The notes below the pieces were generated by a model. That model saw only the letters and a program-made list of their open reading frames with translations, did no database searches and was not told the DNA's origin. A DNA stretch of 35,203 nucleotides, taken from an uncultured marine group I thaumarchaeote. GTDB taxonomy: Archaea; Thermoproteota; Nitrososphaeria; Nitrososphaerales; Nitrosopumilaceae. A program made the position numbers and the translations under genes. Location: the NCBI GenBank assembly GCA_902566725.1, contig CACFJZ010000005.1, forward strand, positions 1 to 35,203, in the 5' to 3' direction. Shown here in pieces: positions 1 through 7,585 of the stretch (position 1 is the stretch's first letter; each line of letters starts with the position of its first letter).

Positions 1-52
1 GACACTAAAAATTAGTATACGAGAGACTGCTTTCATACATGTTTCAATATTG

Positions 53-70
53 CATATTATATTATATTTT
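53..70 (+). promoter_or_regulatory. TATA-box region of the gatCAB operon
   Basis: Bases 1-90 contain no convincing gene. A run of alternating TAT/ATT, centred about 27 nt before the TTG start at 91, has the place expected of an archaeal TATA box driving a leaderless transcript. No Shine-Dalgarno site precedes the TTG. Confidence 0.6.
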
Positions 71-90
71 AGTAGGAAATAGAAAAGAAA

Positions 91-357
91 TTGGTTGATG
101 AAGAGGAAATAATCAAAGTAGCAAAATTAATGAAAATTGATCTTGAAGATCATGGCGAACATGTTGGAAGAGTTAAAAAAATGCTCGAATATTTTGACAT
201 TCTTGATCAAATTGACCTGTCCTCTGAAGAGATTACATCACAAGAAAAATTATTGGCAGAATTAAGAAAAGATGAATTCATACCTCATGATAAGAAACTA
301 ATCGAGTCATTAAAGAACTTCCGTGAGCACTATGTTCGTGCACCCAAGATGAACTAA
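91..357 (+). CDS. gatC: Asp/Glu-tRNA amidotransferase subunit C (GatC)
   Basis: This 88-residue protein is the small subunit of GatCAB, which converts mischarged Asp-tRNA(Asn) and/or Glu-tRNA(Gln) to the amidated forms in the cytosol. GatC wraps around GatA and stabilises the GatA-GatB contact. The length, the N-terminal helix with VAKLMKIDL, the acidic middle and the closing VRAPK segment fit the family. The start is TTG with a TATA box about 27 nt upstream. The stop codon abuts the gatA start, and gatB follows, so the complete GatCAB enzyme is encoded in one operon. Assignment rests on sequence character plus this gene order. Confidence 0.9.
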   Translation: MVDEEEIIKVAKLMKIDLEDHGEHVGRVKKMLEYFDILDQIDLSSEEITSQEKLLAELRKDEFIPHDKKLIESLKNFREHYVRAPKMN

Positions 358-1806
358 ATGAATCTAAATACTTCGATTTTACAGTATATAGACGATGTAA
401 AATCTGGCTCGTTCACAGTTGAAGAATTCATTTCTGCCACAATTGATAGAATTAACAAGATAGATGGAAATGTACATGCATATCTGTCACTAAATGACTC
501 AGCTATAAACGACGCAAAATTAATTGATAAAAAAATTATATCTAATGAAAAAGTTGGCAAATGTTATGGATTTCCTATATCTATTAAAGACAATATTTGC
601 ATTACAGGAACTAAAACTACCTGTGCATCAAAAATTTTAGAAAATTTTGTAGCACCTTACACCGCTACTGTTGTAAATCGTCTAAATAACGAAGATGCAG
701 TAATTACTGGAAAAACAAATCTTGATGAATTTGCAATGGGTCTAACAACTGAATTTAGTGCATACGGTGCAACCAAAAACCCATGGAATATTGATTATGT
801 GCCAGGAGGATCATCTGGAGGAAGTGCTGCATCTGTTGCTGCCAATGAGTGTCTTGCATCTTTAGGCTCCGATACTGGCGGGTCTGTAAGAAATCCTGCA
901 AGTTTTTGCTCAGTAGTTGGTCTAAAACCAACTTATGGATTAATCAGCAGATATGGTCTCATCTCATATGCAAACAGCATTGAACAGATTGGTCCTATGA
1001 CTAAAACTGTAAAAGATAATGCATTTTTGCTAAATATTATTGCAGGTCAAGATTCAAACGATGACACTACAATCGATAACAAAAACCCTGACTATCTAAA
1101 CGAAATTGAAAAGGGTATAGAAGGAAAAAAAATTGGAATAATAAAAGAAATGACTACTGCAGATGGGCTCAGTCAGGAAGTTTCTACAGCAACAAAAGAA
1201 TCTATACAAGATTTTGAAGGACTAGGCGCATCATGTGAGGAGGTATCTTTACCTACAATTCCATACACTGTTGCAGCATATTATACAATAACATCTACTG
1301 AGGCAGGTAGTAATCTTGCACGTTATGATAATATTAGATATGGCTACGAAATGGAATCCGAAGGTTATGAATACAATTCTTACATCTCAAAGTCAAGGAC
1401 AAAATTTGGACCTGAAGTTACTCGAAGAATAATTCTTGGTGGTTTTGTACCTTCTGCAGGTCATGCAGGCAAATATTTCCTAAAGGCACTGAAAGTTAAA
1501 TCAAAATTAATTTCGGAAATAAATACTGCATTTGAAAAATATGACTATCTCATTGCACCAACCGCACCCGTTCAACCATTCCGATTTGGAGAAAAAATAG
1601 ATGATCCTGTAACATTGATGTTATTAGATTACAACACCGTAACTGCAAATCTTACTGGAAAACCCGCAATCTCAGTCCCATACAGTGTAATTAACGGATT
1701 ACCTATTGGCATGCAAATCATAGCAAATAGTTTGGAAGAAAAATCATTATTCCAAGCTGCATATGCATTAGAGACAAAAACCACCATCCCGGAGGTGCCA
1801 TTATGA
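358..1806 (+). CDS. gatA: Asp/Glu-tRNA amidotransferase subunit A (GatA)
   Basis: GatA is the glutaminase subunit: it releases ammonia from glutamine and channels it to GatB. The 482-residue length is typical. The amidase-signature catalytic triad is visible as Lys77 in SIKDN, the cis-Ser at 152 in PGGSSGGSAA, and the nucleophile Ser176 in SDTGGSVRNP. The ATG directly follows the gatC stop, so the genes are co-transcribed and probably translationally coupled. The 3' end overlaps gatB by 4 bases (ATGA). No missing key residue is apparent. A different amidase is unlikely given the neighbours. Confidence 0.96.
   Translation: MNLNTSILQYIDDVKSGSFTVEEFISATIDRINKIDGNVHAYLSLNDSAINDAKLIDKKIISNEKVGKCYGFPISIKDNICITGTKTTCASKILENFVAPYTATVVNRLNNEDAVITGKTNLDEFAMGLTTEFSAYGATKNPWNIDYVPGGSSGGSAASVAANECLASLGSDTGGSVRNPASFCSVVGLKPTYGLISRYGLISYANSIEQIGPMTKTVKDNAFLLNIIAGQDSNDDTTIDNKNPDYLNEIEKGIEGKKIGIIKEMTTADGLSQEVSTATKESIQDFEGLGASCEEVSLPTIPYTVAAYYTITSTEAGSNLARYDNIRYGYEMESEGYEYNSYISKSRTKFGPEVTRRIILGGFVPSAGHAGKYFLKALKVKSKLISEINTAFEKYDYLIAPTAPVQPFRFGEKIDDPVTLMLLDYNTVTANLTGKPAISVPYSVINGLPIGMQIIANSLEEKSLFQAAYALETKTTIPEVPL
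1791..1797 (+). promoter_or_regulatory. Strong Shine-Dalgarno site for gatB
   Basis: GGAGGTG lies 5 nt before the gatB ATG, inside the end of gatA. It is among the clearest Shine-Dalgarno sequences in the window and fits an internal operon gene translated from a leadered position, in contrast to the leaderless first genes. Confidence 0.75.
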
Positions 1807-3209
1807 CAAAAATTGGATTAGAAATTCACTGTCAATTAACAAAACTTGAAAGTAAATTATTCTGTTCTTGTAAAGCAAACTATCGTGAATTTGAACCAAA
1901 TCATAACGTATGTCCTGTATGTATGGGATTACCCGGTTCTCTTCCAAGATTAAATCAAAAGGCCGTAGAATCTGCTACGAGTATTGCAATGGCATTAAAC
2001 TGTGCAACTCCTGAAAAAATTGCATTCTTTAGAAAAAATTACTTTTATCCAGATTTGCCAAAAAACTTCCAGATTACACAGCTGAATGTTTATGGCGACA
2101 TGAGTGTTGGCGGAGAAGGCTATGTAGATGTGGAAGGTAAAAAAATCAAAATCAGACGTATTCAATTAGAAGAAGACCCGGGACGCTTAATCTATGAAGG
2201 AACTTCAGACCGAACAAAAATTACCTTAGTAGATTACAATCGAGCTGGTACTCCTTTGGTTGAAATTGTAACTGATCCTGACTTTGAAAATCCAAGGCAA
2301 GTACGAGTTTTCTTAAACATTCTATCTGATTTATTGGAAAATCTTGGAGTTGCAGAACCTGGGTTAGAAGGTGCAATGCGTGCAGACGGTAACGTATCAA
2401 TTGAGGGCGGAAATAAAGTAGAAATCAAAAATATTGGCTCATTTCACGACTTAGAAAAGGCCCTACATTTCGAATTAACGAGACAGCAGAGCCTACATGA
2501 ACGTGATATAGAAATTGCAATGGAAACTAGACACTGGGACGATAGAAGAAAAATTACAATTAGTTCAAGAAGTAAAGAAGAAGATCAAGATTACAGATAC
2601 TTTTTAGAAAACGACATTCCCTGGGTTAAAATTGATCAAGAAACGCGTGATGTTTTGAAAAAGAATATGCCTGAGAGTATAAGCTCTAAAAAAGAAAGAT
2701 ATGTTGAAAAATACGATATTGCTCCACAAGTAGCCGACATTTTATCATCTGATAGATATTATTCAGATCTGTTTGAAAATGCACATAATGAGTCAAATGC
2801 AAAAGATATTGCCAATTTGATAACGACGGATTTACTTGGATTTATTGACACTAGAGAGAAAAGAGAAACATCCAAAGTTACTCCTCAGCATTTAGCCGAT
2901 TTGGTAAATGCAGTAAATGCGAAAACCCTTACAAGAAATTCATCCAAAATTGCATTACAAGAAATTGTAAAATCTGGAAAATCAGTCAAAGAACTATTAG
3001 ATGAAATGGATTTAGGCCAGGTTTCTGATTCTTCTGAAATTGATAACATAATATCTCAAATATTTGAAGAAGAAAAGCAGGCAGTACAAGATGCCAAGGA
3101 GCGCCCTGAAACTGTAAACTTCCTTGTAGGAAAAGTTATGCAGAAAACAAAAGGAAAAGCAGATCCTGTCAAAACACTTGAATTAATTAAATCAAAACTA
3201 GGACAATAA
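1803..3209 (+). CDS. gatB: Asp/Glu-tRNA amidotransferase subunit B (GatB)
   Basis: GatB binds the mischarged tRNA, activates the Asp/Glu side chain with ATP and transfers ammonia delivered by GatA. The N-terminal GLEIHCQL, the zinc-binding cysteines C21, C23, C37 and C40 (FCSC and CPVC), the MGLPGSLPRLN segment and the C-terminal YqeY-like helical tail (roughly 330-468, ending in GKADPVKTLELIKSKL) are characteristic. The 468-residue length matches GatB rather than archaeal GatE, which carries an extra insert. It is the third gene of gatCAB, overlapping gatA by 4 bases, and it converges on hisI with a 2-base gap. Confidence 0.96.
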   Translation: MTKIGLEIHCQLTKLESKLFCSCKANYREFEPNHNVCPVCMGLPGSLPRLNQKAVESATSIAMALNCATPEKIAFFRKNYFYPDLPKNFQITQLNVYGDMSVGGEGYVDVEGKKIKIRRIQLEEDPGRLIYEGTSDRTKITLVDYNRAGTPLVEIVTDPDFENPRQVRVFLNILSDLLENLGVAEPGLEGAMRADGNVSIEGGNKVEIKNIGSFHDLEKALHFELTRQQSLHERDIEIAMETRHWDDRRKITISSRSKEEDQDYRYFLENDIPWVKIDQETRDVLKKNMPESISSKKERYVEKYDIAPQVADILSSDRYYSDLFENAHNESNAKDIANLITTDLLGFIDTREKRETSKVTPQHLADLVNAVNAKTLTRNSSKIALQEIVKSGKSVKELLDEMDLGQVSDSSEIDNIISQIFEEEKQAVQDAKERPETVNFLVGKVMQKTKGKADPVKTLELIKSKLGQ

Positions 3210-3211
3210 TT

Positions 3212-3544
3212 CTACGATTCCATGTCATTATGAAAACAAGTTCGTTCACCAAGGTGACATGCAGGACCTGATGGTTCAACCAAATAGATTATTGCATCAG
3301 AGTCACAATCTACCAGTATTTTTTTTACTTTCTGAGTATTTCCTGATTCTTCACCCTTCATCCAAAGTTTCTTTCTAGAACGACTCCAAAACCACGAGTT
3401 TCCAGTTTTCTTTGTCAATTCTAGTGATTCTTTATTTGTATATGCCAAAGTTAGAACATCTTTTGACTCCGAATCTTGAACAATAACTGGAACTAATCCC
3501 TCTCCTTTCTCAAAATCAATCTCATCTATTATTTTTAAGGTCAT
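3212..3544 (-). CDS. hisI: Phosphoribosyl-AMP cyclohydrolase (HisI)
   Basis: HisI opens the purine ring of phosphoribosyl-AMP in the third step of histidine biosynthesis. The 110-residue protein has the conserved TNKESL and WFWSRSRKKLWMKGEESGNTQ regions. Its metal ligands are visible as D79-C80-D81-x-D83 and the pair C96 and C103 (PACHLGERTC). It is a stand-alone HisI with no fused HisE domain. It starts inside the last codon of the upstream LOR/SDH gene (4-base ATGA overlap), so it is translationally coupled to a gene not normally part of histidine synthesis. No other his gene is present in the window. Confidence 0.95.
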   Translation of the reverse strand: MTLKIIDEIDFEKGEGLVPVIVQDSESKDVLTLAYTNKESLELTKKTGNSWFWSRSRKKLWMKGEESGNTQKVKKILVDCDSDAIIYLVEPSGPACHLGERTCFHNDMES

Positions 3545-4764
3545 TTTTTAGCTCCAATTTTTTCTGCGACCATTGGCAAAAATGCCCCTACATCAGATAC
3601 AATTCCTAATGCTTGCCATGTACCCCTGTCCATCAATTTTGTGACTGTTGGTTGATTGATATCAATTACAATTACCTTGACATTTGCAGGCAACATATTT
3701 CCCGTTGCAATTGAATGCAACATTGTAGAAACCATGATTACCATGTTTGCATCTTTTAGAACTTTTTTGTATTCTCTTTGTGCATCGGCAATGTCTGTAA
3801 TTACGTCCGGTAATGGACCGTCATCTCTTAAAGAACCAGCTAAAACAAAAGGAATCTTCTTTTTTACACATTCATACATTATTCCACGTGTTAATTTTTT
3901 TTGTTGAACCATTTTTTTCAAAGAACCTGCTTTGAATACTGAATTAATTGCATCCATGTGATTTCTATGTCCTCGTACAGCTAATGTTCCATCTTTAACT
4001 TTCATTCCTAGTGAGGTACCTAACGTTGCATACTCTACATCATGTACAGCTAATGCATTTCCCGCTAAAACTGCATTGATGTGTCCTGTTTTGATCATTT
4101 TTGCAACTGCATCTGCAGCTCCTGTATGAACAATAGCAGGACCACCTACCAACACAATCTTTCCACCTTTTTTCTTTGTATTTTTAATGTCTTCAGCTAC
4201 CTTTTTTGCAATATGTTGAGTTGGACGCTCACTAGAACTTCCACTTCCCATAAATTGGAACACATTCATACCTTCCCTTGGACGTTCTGGCGTTGATACT
4301 TTGATACCTTCTTCACCTATTACAATTTTATCGCCTTTTTTGACTTCTCTAATTGGAACACATTTTGCAGTATTTCCTTTTACAACAATACACTTGTCCA
4401 TCATCATATTTTCAACATTAATCCATTTGTTCTTATGATAAATTGATGTGTGATTGTTTGTAGTGCTGTAAAAATTGTCTGGAAATACCATGTTTTTTGA
4501 TGCAGATTTTGTCTTGCAATTTTTTTGAGATTTTGTTGTAGCACCTTCTCTGTGAAGTACAGTCATAATCTCGTTTAAATGAGATTTATTTTTTCCAATA
4601 ATTCTTAATTTTGCATAACTTTCATCAGTCTTCAATTTGCCCACGGAAATTTTCATTACTTCGAATTTTCCATCAAGATCCATTACATTATCAAAGATTT
4701 TTGTTAAAACCAAAGAATCTATGAGATGACCTTGGACCTCTATGATTTTTGAATATTTGTTCAT
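3541..4764 (-). CDS. LOR/SDH-domain protein, probable ornithine cyclodeaminase
   Basis: This 407-residue protein resembles the archaeal LOR/SDH bifunctional-domain family (TIGR00300 type). Members in methanogens and the C-terminal half of cyanobacterial ArgZ/AgrE convert ornithine to proline with bound NAD. The N-terminal part (1-95) looks like the LOR/SDH domain. The C-terminal part contains a Rossmann-like segment (KIVLVGGPAIVHTGAADAV) and conserved STMLHSIATGNMLP and VIDINQPTVTKLMDRG stretches. A proline-biosynthetic role is inference from the family. A TATA-like ATTTTATTAATG lies about 27 nt upstream, overlapping the end of the 4797-5144 gene. It is coupled to hisI by a 4-base overlap. 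Confidence 0.75.
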   Translation of the reverse strand: MNKYSKIIEVQGHLIDSLVLTKIFDNVMDLDGKFEVMKISVGKLKTDESYAKLRIIGKNKSHLNEIMTVLHREGATTKSQKNCKTKSASKNMVFPDNFYSTTNNHTSIYHKNKWINVENMMMDKCIVVKGNTAKCVPIREVKKGDKIVIGEEGIKVSTPERPREGMNVFQFMGSGSSSERPTQHIAKKVAEDIKNTKKKGGKIVLVGGPAIVHTGAADAVAKMIKTGHINAVLAGNALAVHDVEYATLGTSLGMKVKDGTLAVRGHRNHMDAINSVFKAGSLKKMVQQKKLTRGIMYECVKKKIPFVLAGSLRDDGPLPDVITDIADAQREYKKVLKDANMVIMVSTMLHSIATGNMLPANVKVIVIDINQPTVTKLMDRGTWQALGIVSDVGAFLPMVAEKIGAKK

Positions 4765-4796
4765 TTTACTATGATATTTGACGGCATTAATAAAAT

Positions 4797-5144
4797 CTAC
4801 ACAGGTAAAGCTACTTTGCCTTTGTACTCTACTATGTTATCTTTCTTCAATAATTCTACGATATTGTCTTTCTGTTCTTGATTTAGGCTTTGAACTAGGG
4901 CTTTTGATGTACCTTTTTCATCGCATAACGCAATAATGTATCCACTTGAATCAGTTAAAACAAATCCTGATGATTCATCAATTACTGCATACAGATTCTC
5001 CTCGCCCACCGGTTCCCACACATTTGTTTTATTGTCTCTTAATGCTAATGCAGGCATAGCTCTGTCATTTGATATTGAGTTAAGGTACGCACGTGCAGAT
5101 TCAACTCTTTTTTGACCTTTCTTTAATGCTTGAAAATATTGCAT
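4797..5144 (-). CDS. Conserved hypothetical protein, 115 residues
   Basis: I do not recognise a named family. The N-terminal third is basic and helical (FQALKKGQKRVESARAYLNS). The middle reads like beta strands (LYAVIDESSGFVLTDSSGYIIALCDEKG), and the C-terminal part is a helix followed by a short strand. There is no signal peptide or membrane segment, so it is probably cytosolic. It is the first gene of the minus-strand set leading to the LOR/SDH gene and hisI, though those probably have their own promoter. A TATA-like element on the minus strand is centred near 5171, about 27 nt upstream of the start. It is divergent from the 5187-5501 gene. Confidence 0.75.
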   Translation of the reverse strand: MQYFQALKKGQKRVESARAYLNSISNDRAMPALALRDNKTNVWEPVGEENLYAVIDESSGFVLTDSSGYIIALCDEKGTSKALVQSLNQEQKDNIVELLKKDNIVEYKGKVALPV

Positions 5145-5156
5145 GTAATTGTAATA

Positions 5157-5180
5157 TTATAAATGCGATATAAATTAACA
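5157..5180. promoter_or_regulatory. Interleaved divergent TATA boxes
   Basis: TTATAAAT (5157-5164) is centred about 27 nt upstream of the plus-strand ATG at 5187. TTTATATC, read on the minus strand (about 5167-5174), is centred about 27 nt upstream of the minus-strand ATG at 5144. Both spacings fit leaderless archaeal promoters packed in a 42-base intergenic region. Confidence 0.6.
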
Positions 5181-5186
5181 ATTTTC

Positions 5187-5501
5187 ATGCCATTACTAAA
5201 TTCCACAATAATGCGTCTAAATGAAATTACTACTATGGTTGAAGATAAATCACAACTAACTCCTGAGAATGAAATCTTAATCAAAGAAATTTTTAAAGAA
5301 ATTAACGAAAACGGAGAAAGGTATGATGTAGATGAAATTGAATCCTGGTTTGAAAATGAAGGTAGTTGGAAAAATAAAGATGTTAGAACCCGAATTGTAA
5401 ACATTTCTCATTATTCACAAGCAAAATTTGAACAAACTAACAAATTTAGAATTGTAGATGACTCTTGCGGCGACGGAGATTCATGTAGTTGTGGTCATTA
5501 A
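5187..5501 (+). CDS. Small hypothetical protein with Cys-rich C-terminus
   Basis: A 104-residue protein of unknown function. The frame opens 24 bases earlier with an ATG at 5163, but a TATA box covers that ATG and lies 27 nt before the ATG at 5187, which I take as the start. Later ATGs at 5211 and 5235 are also possible. The body is acidic and helical (NEILIKEIFKEINENGERYDVDEIESWFENEGSW) and resembles a small winged-helix or helical domain. The tail ends in three cysteines and a histidine (CGDGDSCSCGH), a possible metal-binding tail. It converges on the next gene by sharing TTAA as overlapping stop codons. Confidence 0.75.
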   Translation: MPLLNSTIMRLNEITTMVEDKSQLTPENEILIKEIFKEINENGERYDVDEIESWFENEGSWKNKDVRTRIVNISHYSQAKFEQTNKFRIVDDSCGDGDSCSCGH

Positions 5502-5731
5502 TTAGATTCAATCTGTTGTAATAATCTAGAAACAATTTTTGCGTTTTCCTCTCGTTCTTTAGTAATTTCTGATAATCTTGATGCATCTTCATCTGAATGT
5601 GAATCTTTTCTGATAATTTGAAAATATTCTGTATCCAAATCATTGTTGGATTGCAATCGTTTTATAATTTCAAATAAAACTCCAATCAGCTCATTCTGTG
5701 CTTTAATTAACTCATCTTTGTTTTCAGACAT
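5498..5731 (-). CDS. Small coiled-coil hypothetical protein, 77 residues
   Basis: No family recognised. The sequence is almost wholly helical and charged, with heptad-like spacing in KAQNELIGVLFEIIKRLQSN and SEITKEREENAKIVSRLLQQIE, so a short coiled coil is likely. No membrane segment or signal peptide is seen. It overlaps the preceding plus-strand gene by four bases (TTAA). It lies 27 bases downstream of the HD-domain gene on the same strand, so it may have its own start signals or be the tail of that unit. Confidence 0.7.
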   Translation of the reverse strand: MSENKDELIKAQNELIGVLFEIIKRLQSNNDLDTEYFQIIRKDSHSDEDASRLSEITKEREENAKIVSRLLQQIESN

Positions 5732-5758
5732 ATTTTCATAAATTGGAAATAGGATTTA

Positions 5759-6283
5759 TTATTTTAGTATATCAACAAGGATTTTTTTTAAATCAGGGTC
5801 ATTAACTTGTTCCACTGCAGAAATAATGAATGGTTTAACTTTCTCAGGGTCTACATCTTTTTCATAGATTTTTGCTTGTAATGCCAGTTCTAATTTATCT
5901 AATTCATGAACGAGTCGTGCCTCTTGAGTCTCTCGGACAAGAAATTCATTCCAAATATTTTGATAATCTGATTGTAGTGATTGAGGAAGGGATTCTAAAA
6001 TTTCAATCATTGCATAGTTTTCTAATTCTGATTTTTTATCATAACCAATTTCATCGGGCATGAAATCCCCAATTTTAGATTCTGCCCAATCATGTAGAAG
6101 TGACATCTTGATAACTTTTTCAGAATCCAGTGATTTCAAATCAGAAAGTACCATTGCCATAACTGACATCATGTAAGAGTGCTCGGCAACAGATTCTGTA
6201 TCATTTAATCCTACTTTTATTTTCCATCCTGAACGAGGTAATTCCTTTAAACCTGCTATTTGAAAAAAGAAATCAGAAATCAT
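5759..6283 (-). CDS. HD-domain phosphohydrolase, YfbR/HDDC2-like
   Basis: This 174-residue protein has the metal-binding HD signature of 5'-deoxynucleotidase-like enzymes (YfbR, human HDDC2): H35 in VAEHSYMM, the H64-D65 pair in LLHDWAE, E68, and D129 in HELDKLELALQA. The N-terminal LKELPRSGW with Arg17 is also typical of this subgroup, where the residue contacts the nucleotide phosphate. The likely role is dephosphorylation of deoxynucleoside monophosphates in the cytosol, but the exact substrate is not shown by the sequence. It precedes a small coiled-coil gene and follows a TPR gene on the same strand, with no clear functional link. Confidence 0.88.
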   Translation of the reverse strand: MISDFFFQIAGLKELPRSGWKIKVGLNDTESVAEHSYMMSVMAMVLSDLKSLDSEKVIKMSLLHDWAESKIGDFMPDEIGYDKKSELENYAMIEILESLPQSLQSDYQNIWNEFLVRETQEARLVHELDKLELALQAKIYEKDVDPEKVKPFIISAVEQVNDPDLKKILVDILK

Positions 6284-6300
6284 AGATTTCTACTTAAACT

Positions 6301-6735
6301 CTATTTAATAAATTCATTTTGAACTTCAATATTAGAAGGATATGCCTCAAGTATTTTTTTACAAATCTCATTTGATTCTTTGAATCTGTTTAATTTTTTC
6401 AATAATCGTAGTTTATGAAATAATACAATTAATTCATGAGGGTTTTTTTCTAAAATGCTATTGCACAACAGTAATGCATCATCTATCTGTCCGGTTTTCC
6501 TAAATAATGATATTTTGTTAACTATTACGACATGATCGTCATCTTTAATTCTTAATGATTTTTCATAGCATTCTAGAGCCTCATCAAACTTTTTCAATTT
6601 GGTTAATGTATAGCCCAAGTTGTTTAGTGCGGTTAGGTTTTGAGGTTCAGTTTCTAAGATTTTTTTATATTCTTCTACCGCTAGAGTGAATTTTTTATTC
6701 AAAAACAAATTATTTGCATTTTCTATATAATCCAT
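6301..6735 (-). CDS. TPR-repeat protein
   Basis: A 144-residue protein made of about four tetratricopeptide repeats, for example VEEYKKILETEPQNLTALNNLGYTL-type units with the canonical small/aromatic spacing. TPRs mediate protein-protein contacts, and no partner can be named. The frame extends 7 codons upstream to an ATG at 6756. I prefer the ATG at 6735 because a minus-strand TTAATTTTACAT element lies about 27 nt upstream of it and because the repeat begins immediately (MDYIENANNLFLNKKF). It is divergent from the cobalamin adenosyltransferase gene and 17 bases upstream of the HD-domain gene on the same strand. Confidence 0.85.
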   Translation of the reverse strand: MDYIENANNLFLNKKFTLAVEEYKKILETEPQNLTALNNLGYTLTKLKKFDEALECYEKSLRIKDDDHVVIVNKISLFRKTGQIDDALLLCNSILEKNPHELIVLFHKLRLLKKLNRFKESNEICKKILEAYPSNIEVQNEFIK

Positions 6736-6772
6736 ATTCACAATTATTGGCACCATGTAAAATTAACATTAC

Positions 6773-6782
6773 CCTTAATAGC
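6773..6782 (+). promoter_or_regulatory. TATA box of the cobalamin adenosyltransferase gene
   Basis: CCTTAATAGC is centred about 26 nt upstream of the ATG at 6803. It resembles other promoter elements of this window (CCTTATAGC at 9410, CTTATATACC at 26124). Confidence 0.6.
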
Positions 6783-6802
6783 AATACTCAAACCAAGATT
6801 TC

Positions 6803-7339
6803 ATGAAGATTTATACAAAAACTGGTGATGAAGGTAAAACTTCTTTATTTGATAATTCACGAGTATGGAAATCTGATCAAAGAATAATGTCATATGGTGC
6901 AGTTGATGAGCTAAATTCATCATTAGGTATTGCCTTATCTTTAGAACTAGATTCAGAAATCAAAGACATTCTGATTAAACTCCAAAATGATTTATTCATA
7001 GTTGGATCAGATCTAGCAAATCCAAATATGTCTGATAACAAAATTAGAACCACTCCCGAAATGATCACGTTTTTAGAACAAAAAATTGATTTATTAGAAC
7101 CTCAATTGGAACCGCTGACTAGCTTTATACTTCCAGGAGGGACGTTATTGGCATCAATTTTGCATTTATCTAGAACAATATCTCGTAGAGCTGAGACACA
7201 CGTAATCGCATTGTCGCAAAACGAAGAGATAAACAAGGATGCGGCTATCTACCTCAATCGATTATCTGATTTGATGTTCATCATGGCACGTGCTATTAAT
7301 CAAAGGAAGAATATATCAGATATTGTTTGGAAACCCTGA
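6803..7339 (+). CDS. pduO: PduO-type ATP:cob(I)alamin adenosyltransferase
   Basis: This 178-residue enzyme transfers the adenosyl group of ATP to cob(I)alamin, making adenosylcobalamin. Family hallmarks are the N-terminal ATP-binding KIYTKTGDEGKTSLF, the GAVDELNSSLG segment, FILPGGT, and the C-terminal RTISRRAETHV and YLNRLSDLMFIMAR helices. Thaumarchaea make cobalamin and have adenosylcobalamin-dependent methylmalonyl-CoA mutase in their carbon fixation cycle, so this activity fits (established knowledge, not shown here). It is monocistronic, with a TATA element 26 nt upstream of the ATG and tRNA-Phe following 41 bases downstream. Confidence 0.93.
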   Translation: MKIYTKTGDEGKTSLFDNSRVWKSDQRIMSYGAVDELNSSLGIALSLELDSEIKDILIKLQNDLFIVGSDLANPNMSDNKIRTTPEMITFLEQKIDLLEPQLEPLTSFILPGGTLLASILHLSRTISRRAETHVIALSQNEEINKDAAIYLNRLSDLMFIMARAINQRKNISDIVWKP

Positions 7340-7380
7340 AAGGATACGCTTTAATTTCATTTAATTTTCAAATTCATCAT

Positions 7381-7454
7381 GCCGAGGTAGCTCAGCCTGG
7401 GAGAGCACCACGCTGAAGACGTGGCTGTCGCGCGTTCAAATCTCGCCCTCGGCA
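7381..7454 (+). tRNA. trnF: tRNA-Phe (anticodon GAA)
   Basis: A full cloverleaf can be folded. The acceptor GCCGAGG pairs with CCTCGGC, the D stem is GCTC/GAGC, and the anticodon stem CCACG/CGTGG holds the loop CTGAAGA with anticodon GAA. The variable loop is CTGTC and the T loop is TTCAAAT. The discriminator base is A and CCA is not encoded. No intron is seen. The T stem GCGCG/CTCGC contains one C-U mismatch (position 52-62), which is unusual. Confidence 0.95.
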
Positions 7455-7455
7455 T

Positions 7456-7472
7456 TTACCATATTCTGGTAA
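7456..7472 (+). other. Small hairpin directly 3' of tRNA-Phe
   Basis: TTACCA, a five-base loop, then TGGTAA form a perfect 6-bp stem starting two bases after the tRNA. It could help processing or termination. A second short inverted repeat (ATGCC at 7509-7513 with GGCAT at 7524-7528) follows in the same 130-base gap. Apart from these and an AT-rich promoter stretch near 7549-7558 the gap holds nothing I recognise. Confidence 0.4.
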
Positions 7473-7585
7473 CCCTATTCGATTTGAGACGCGCAAAACA
7501 TATTCGCTATGCCCAAAAATTATGGCATTATTTATTCAATAATGAAATATTTAATAAGATGATATTCTGATTTTCTTCGAACTAC

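Noticed and set aside
1-81. Open frame reaching the left edge on the plus strand, ending in TAG near 81
   Set aside because: Only 26 codons, no recognisable residues, and it occupies the AT-rich promoter region of gatC. It is probably chance.
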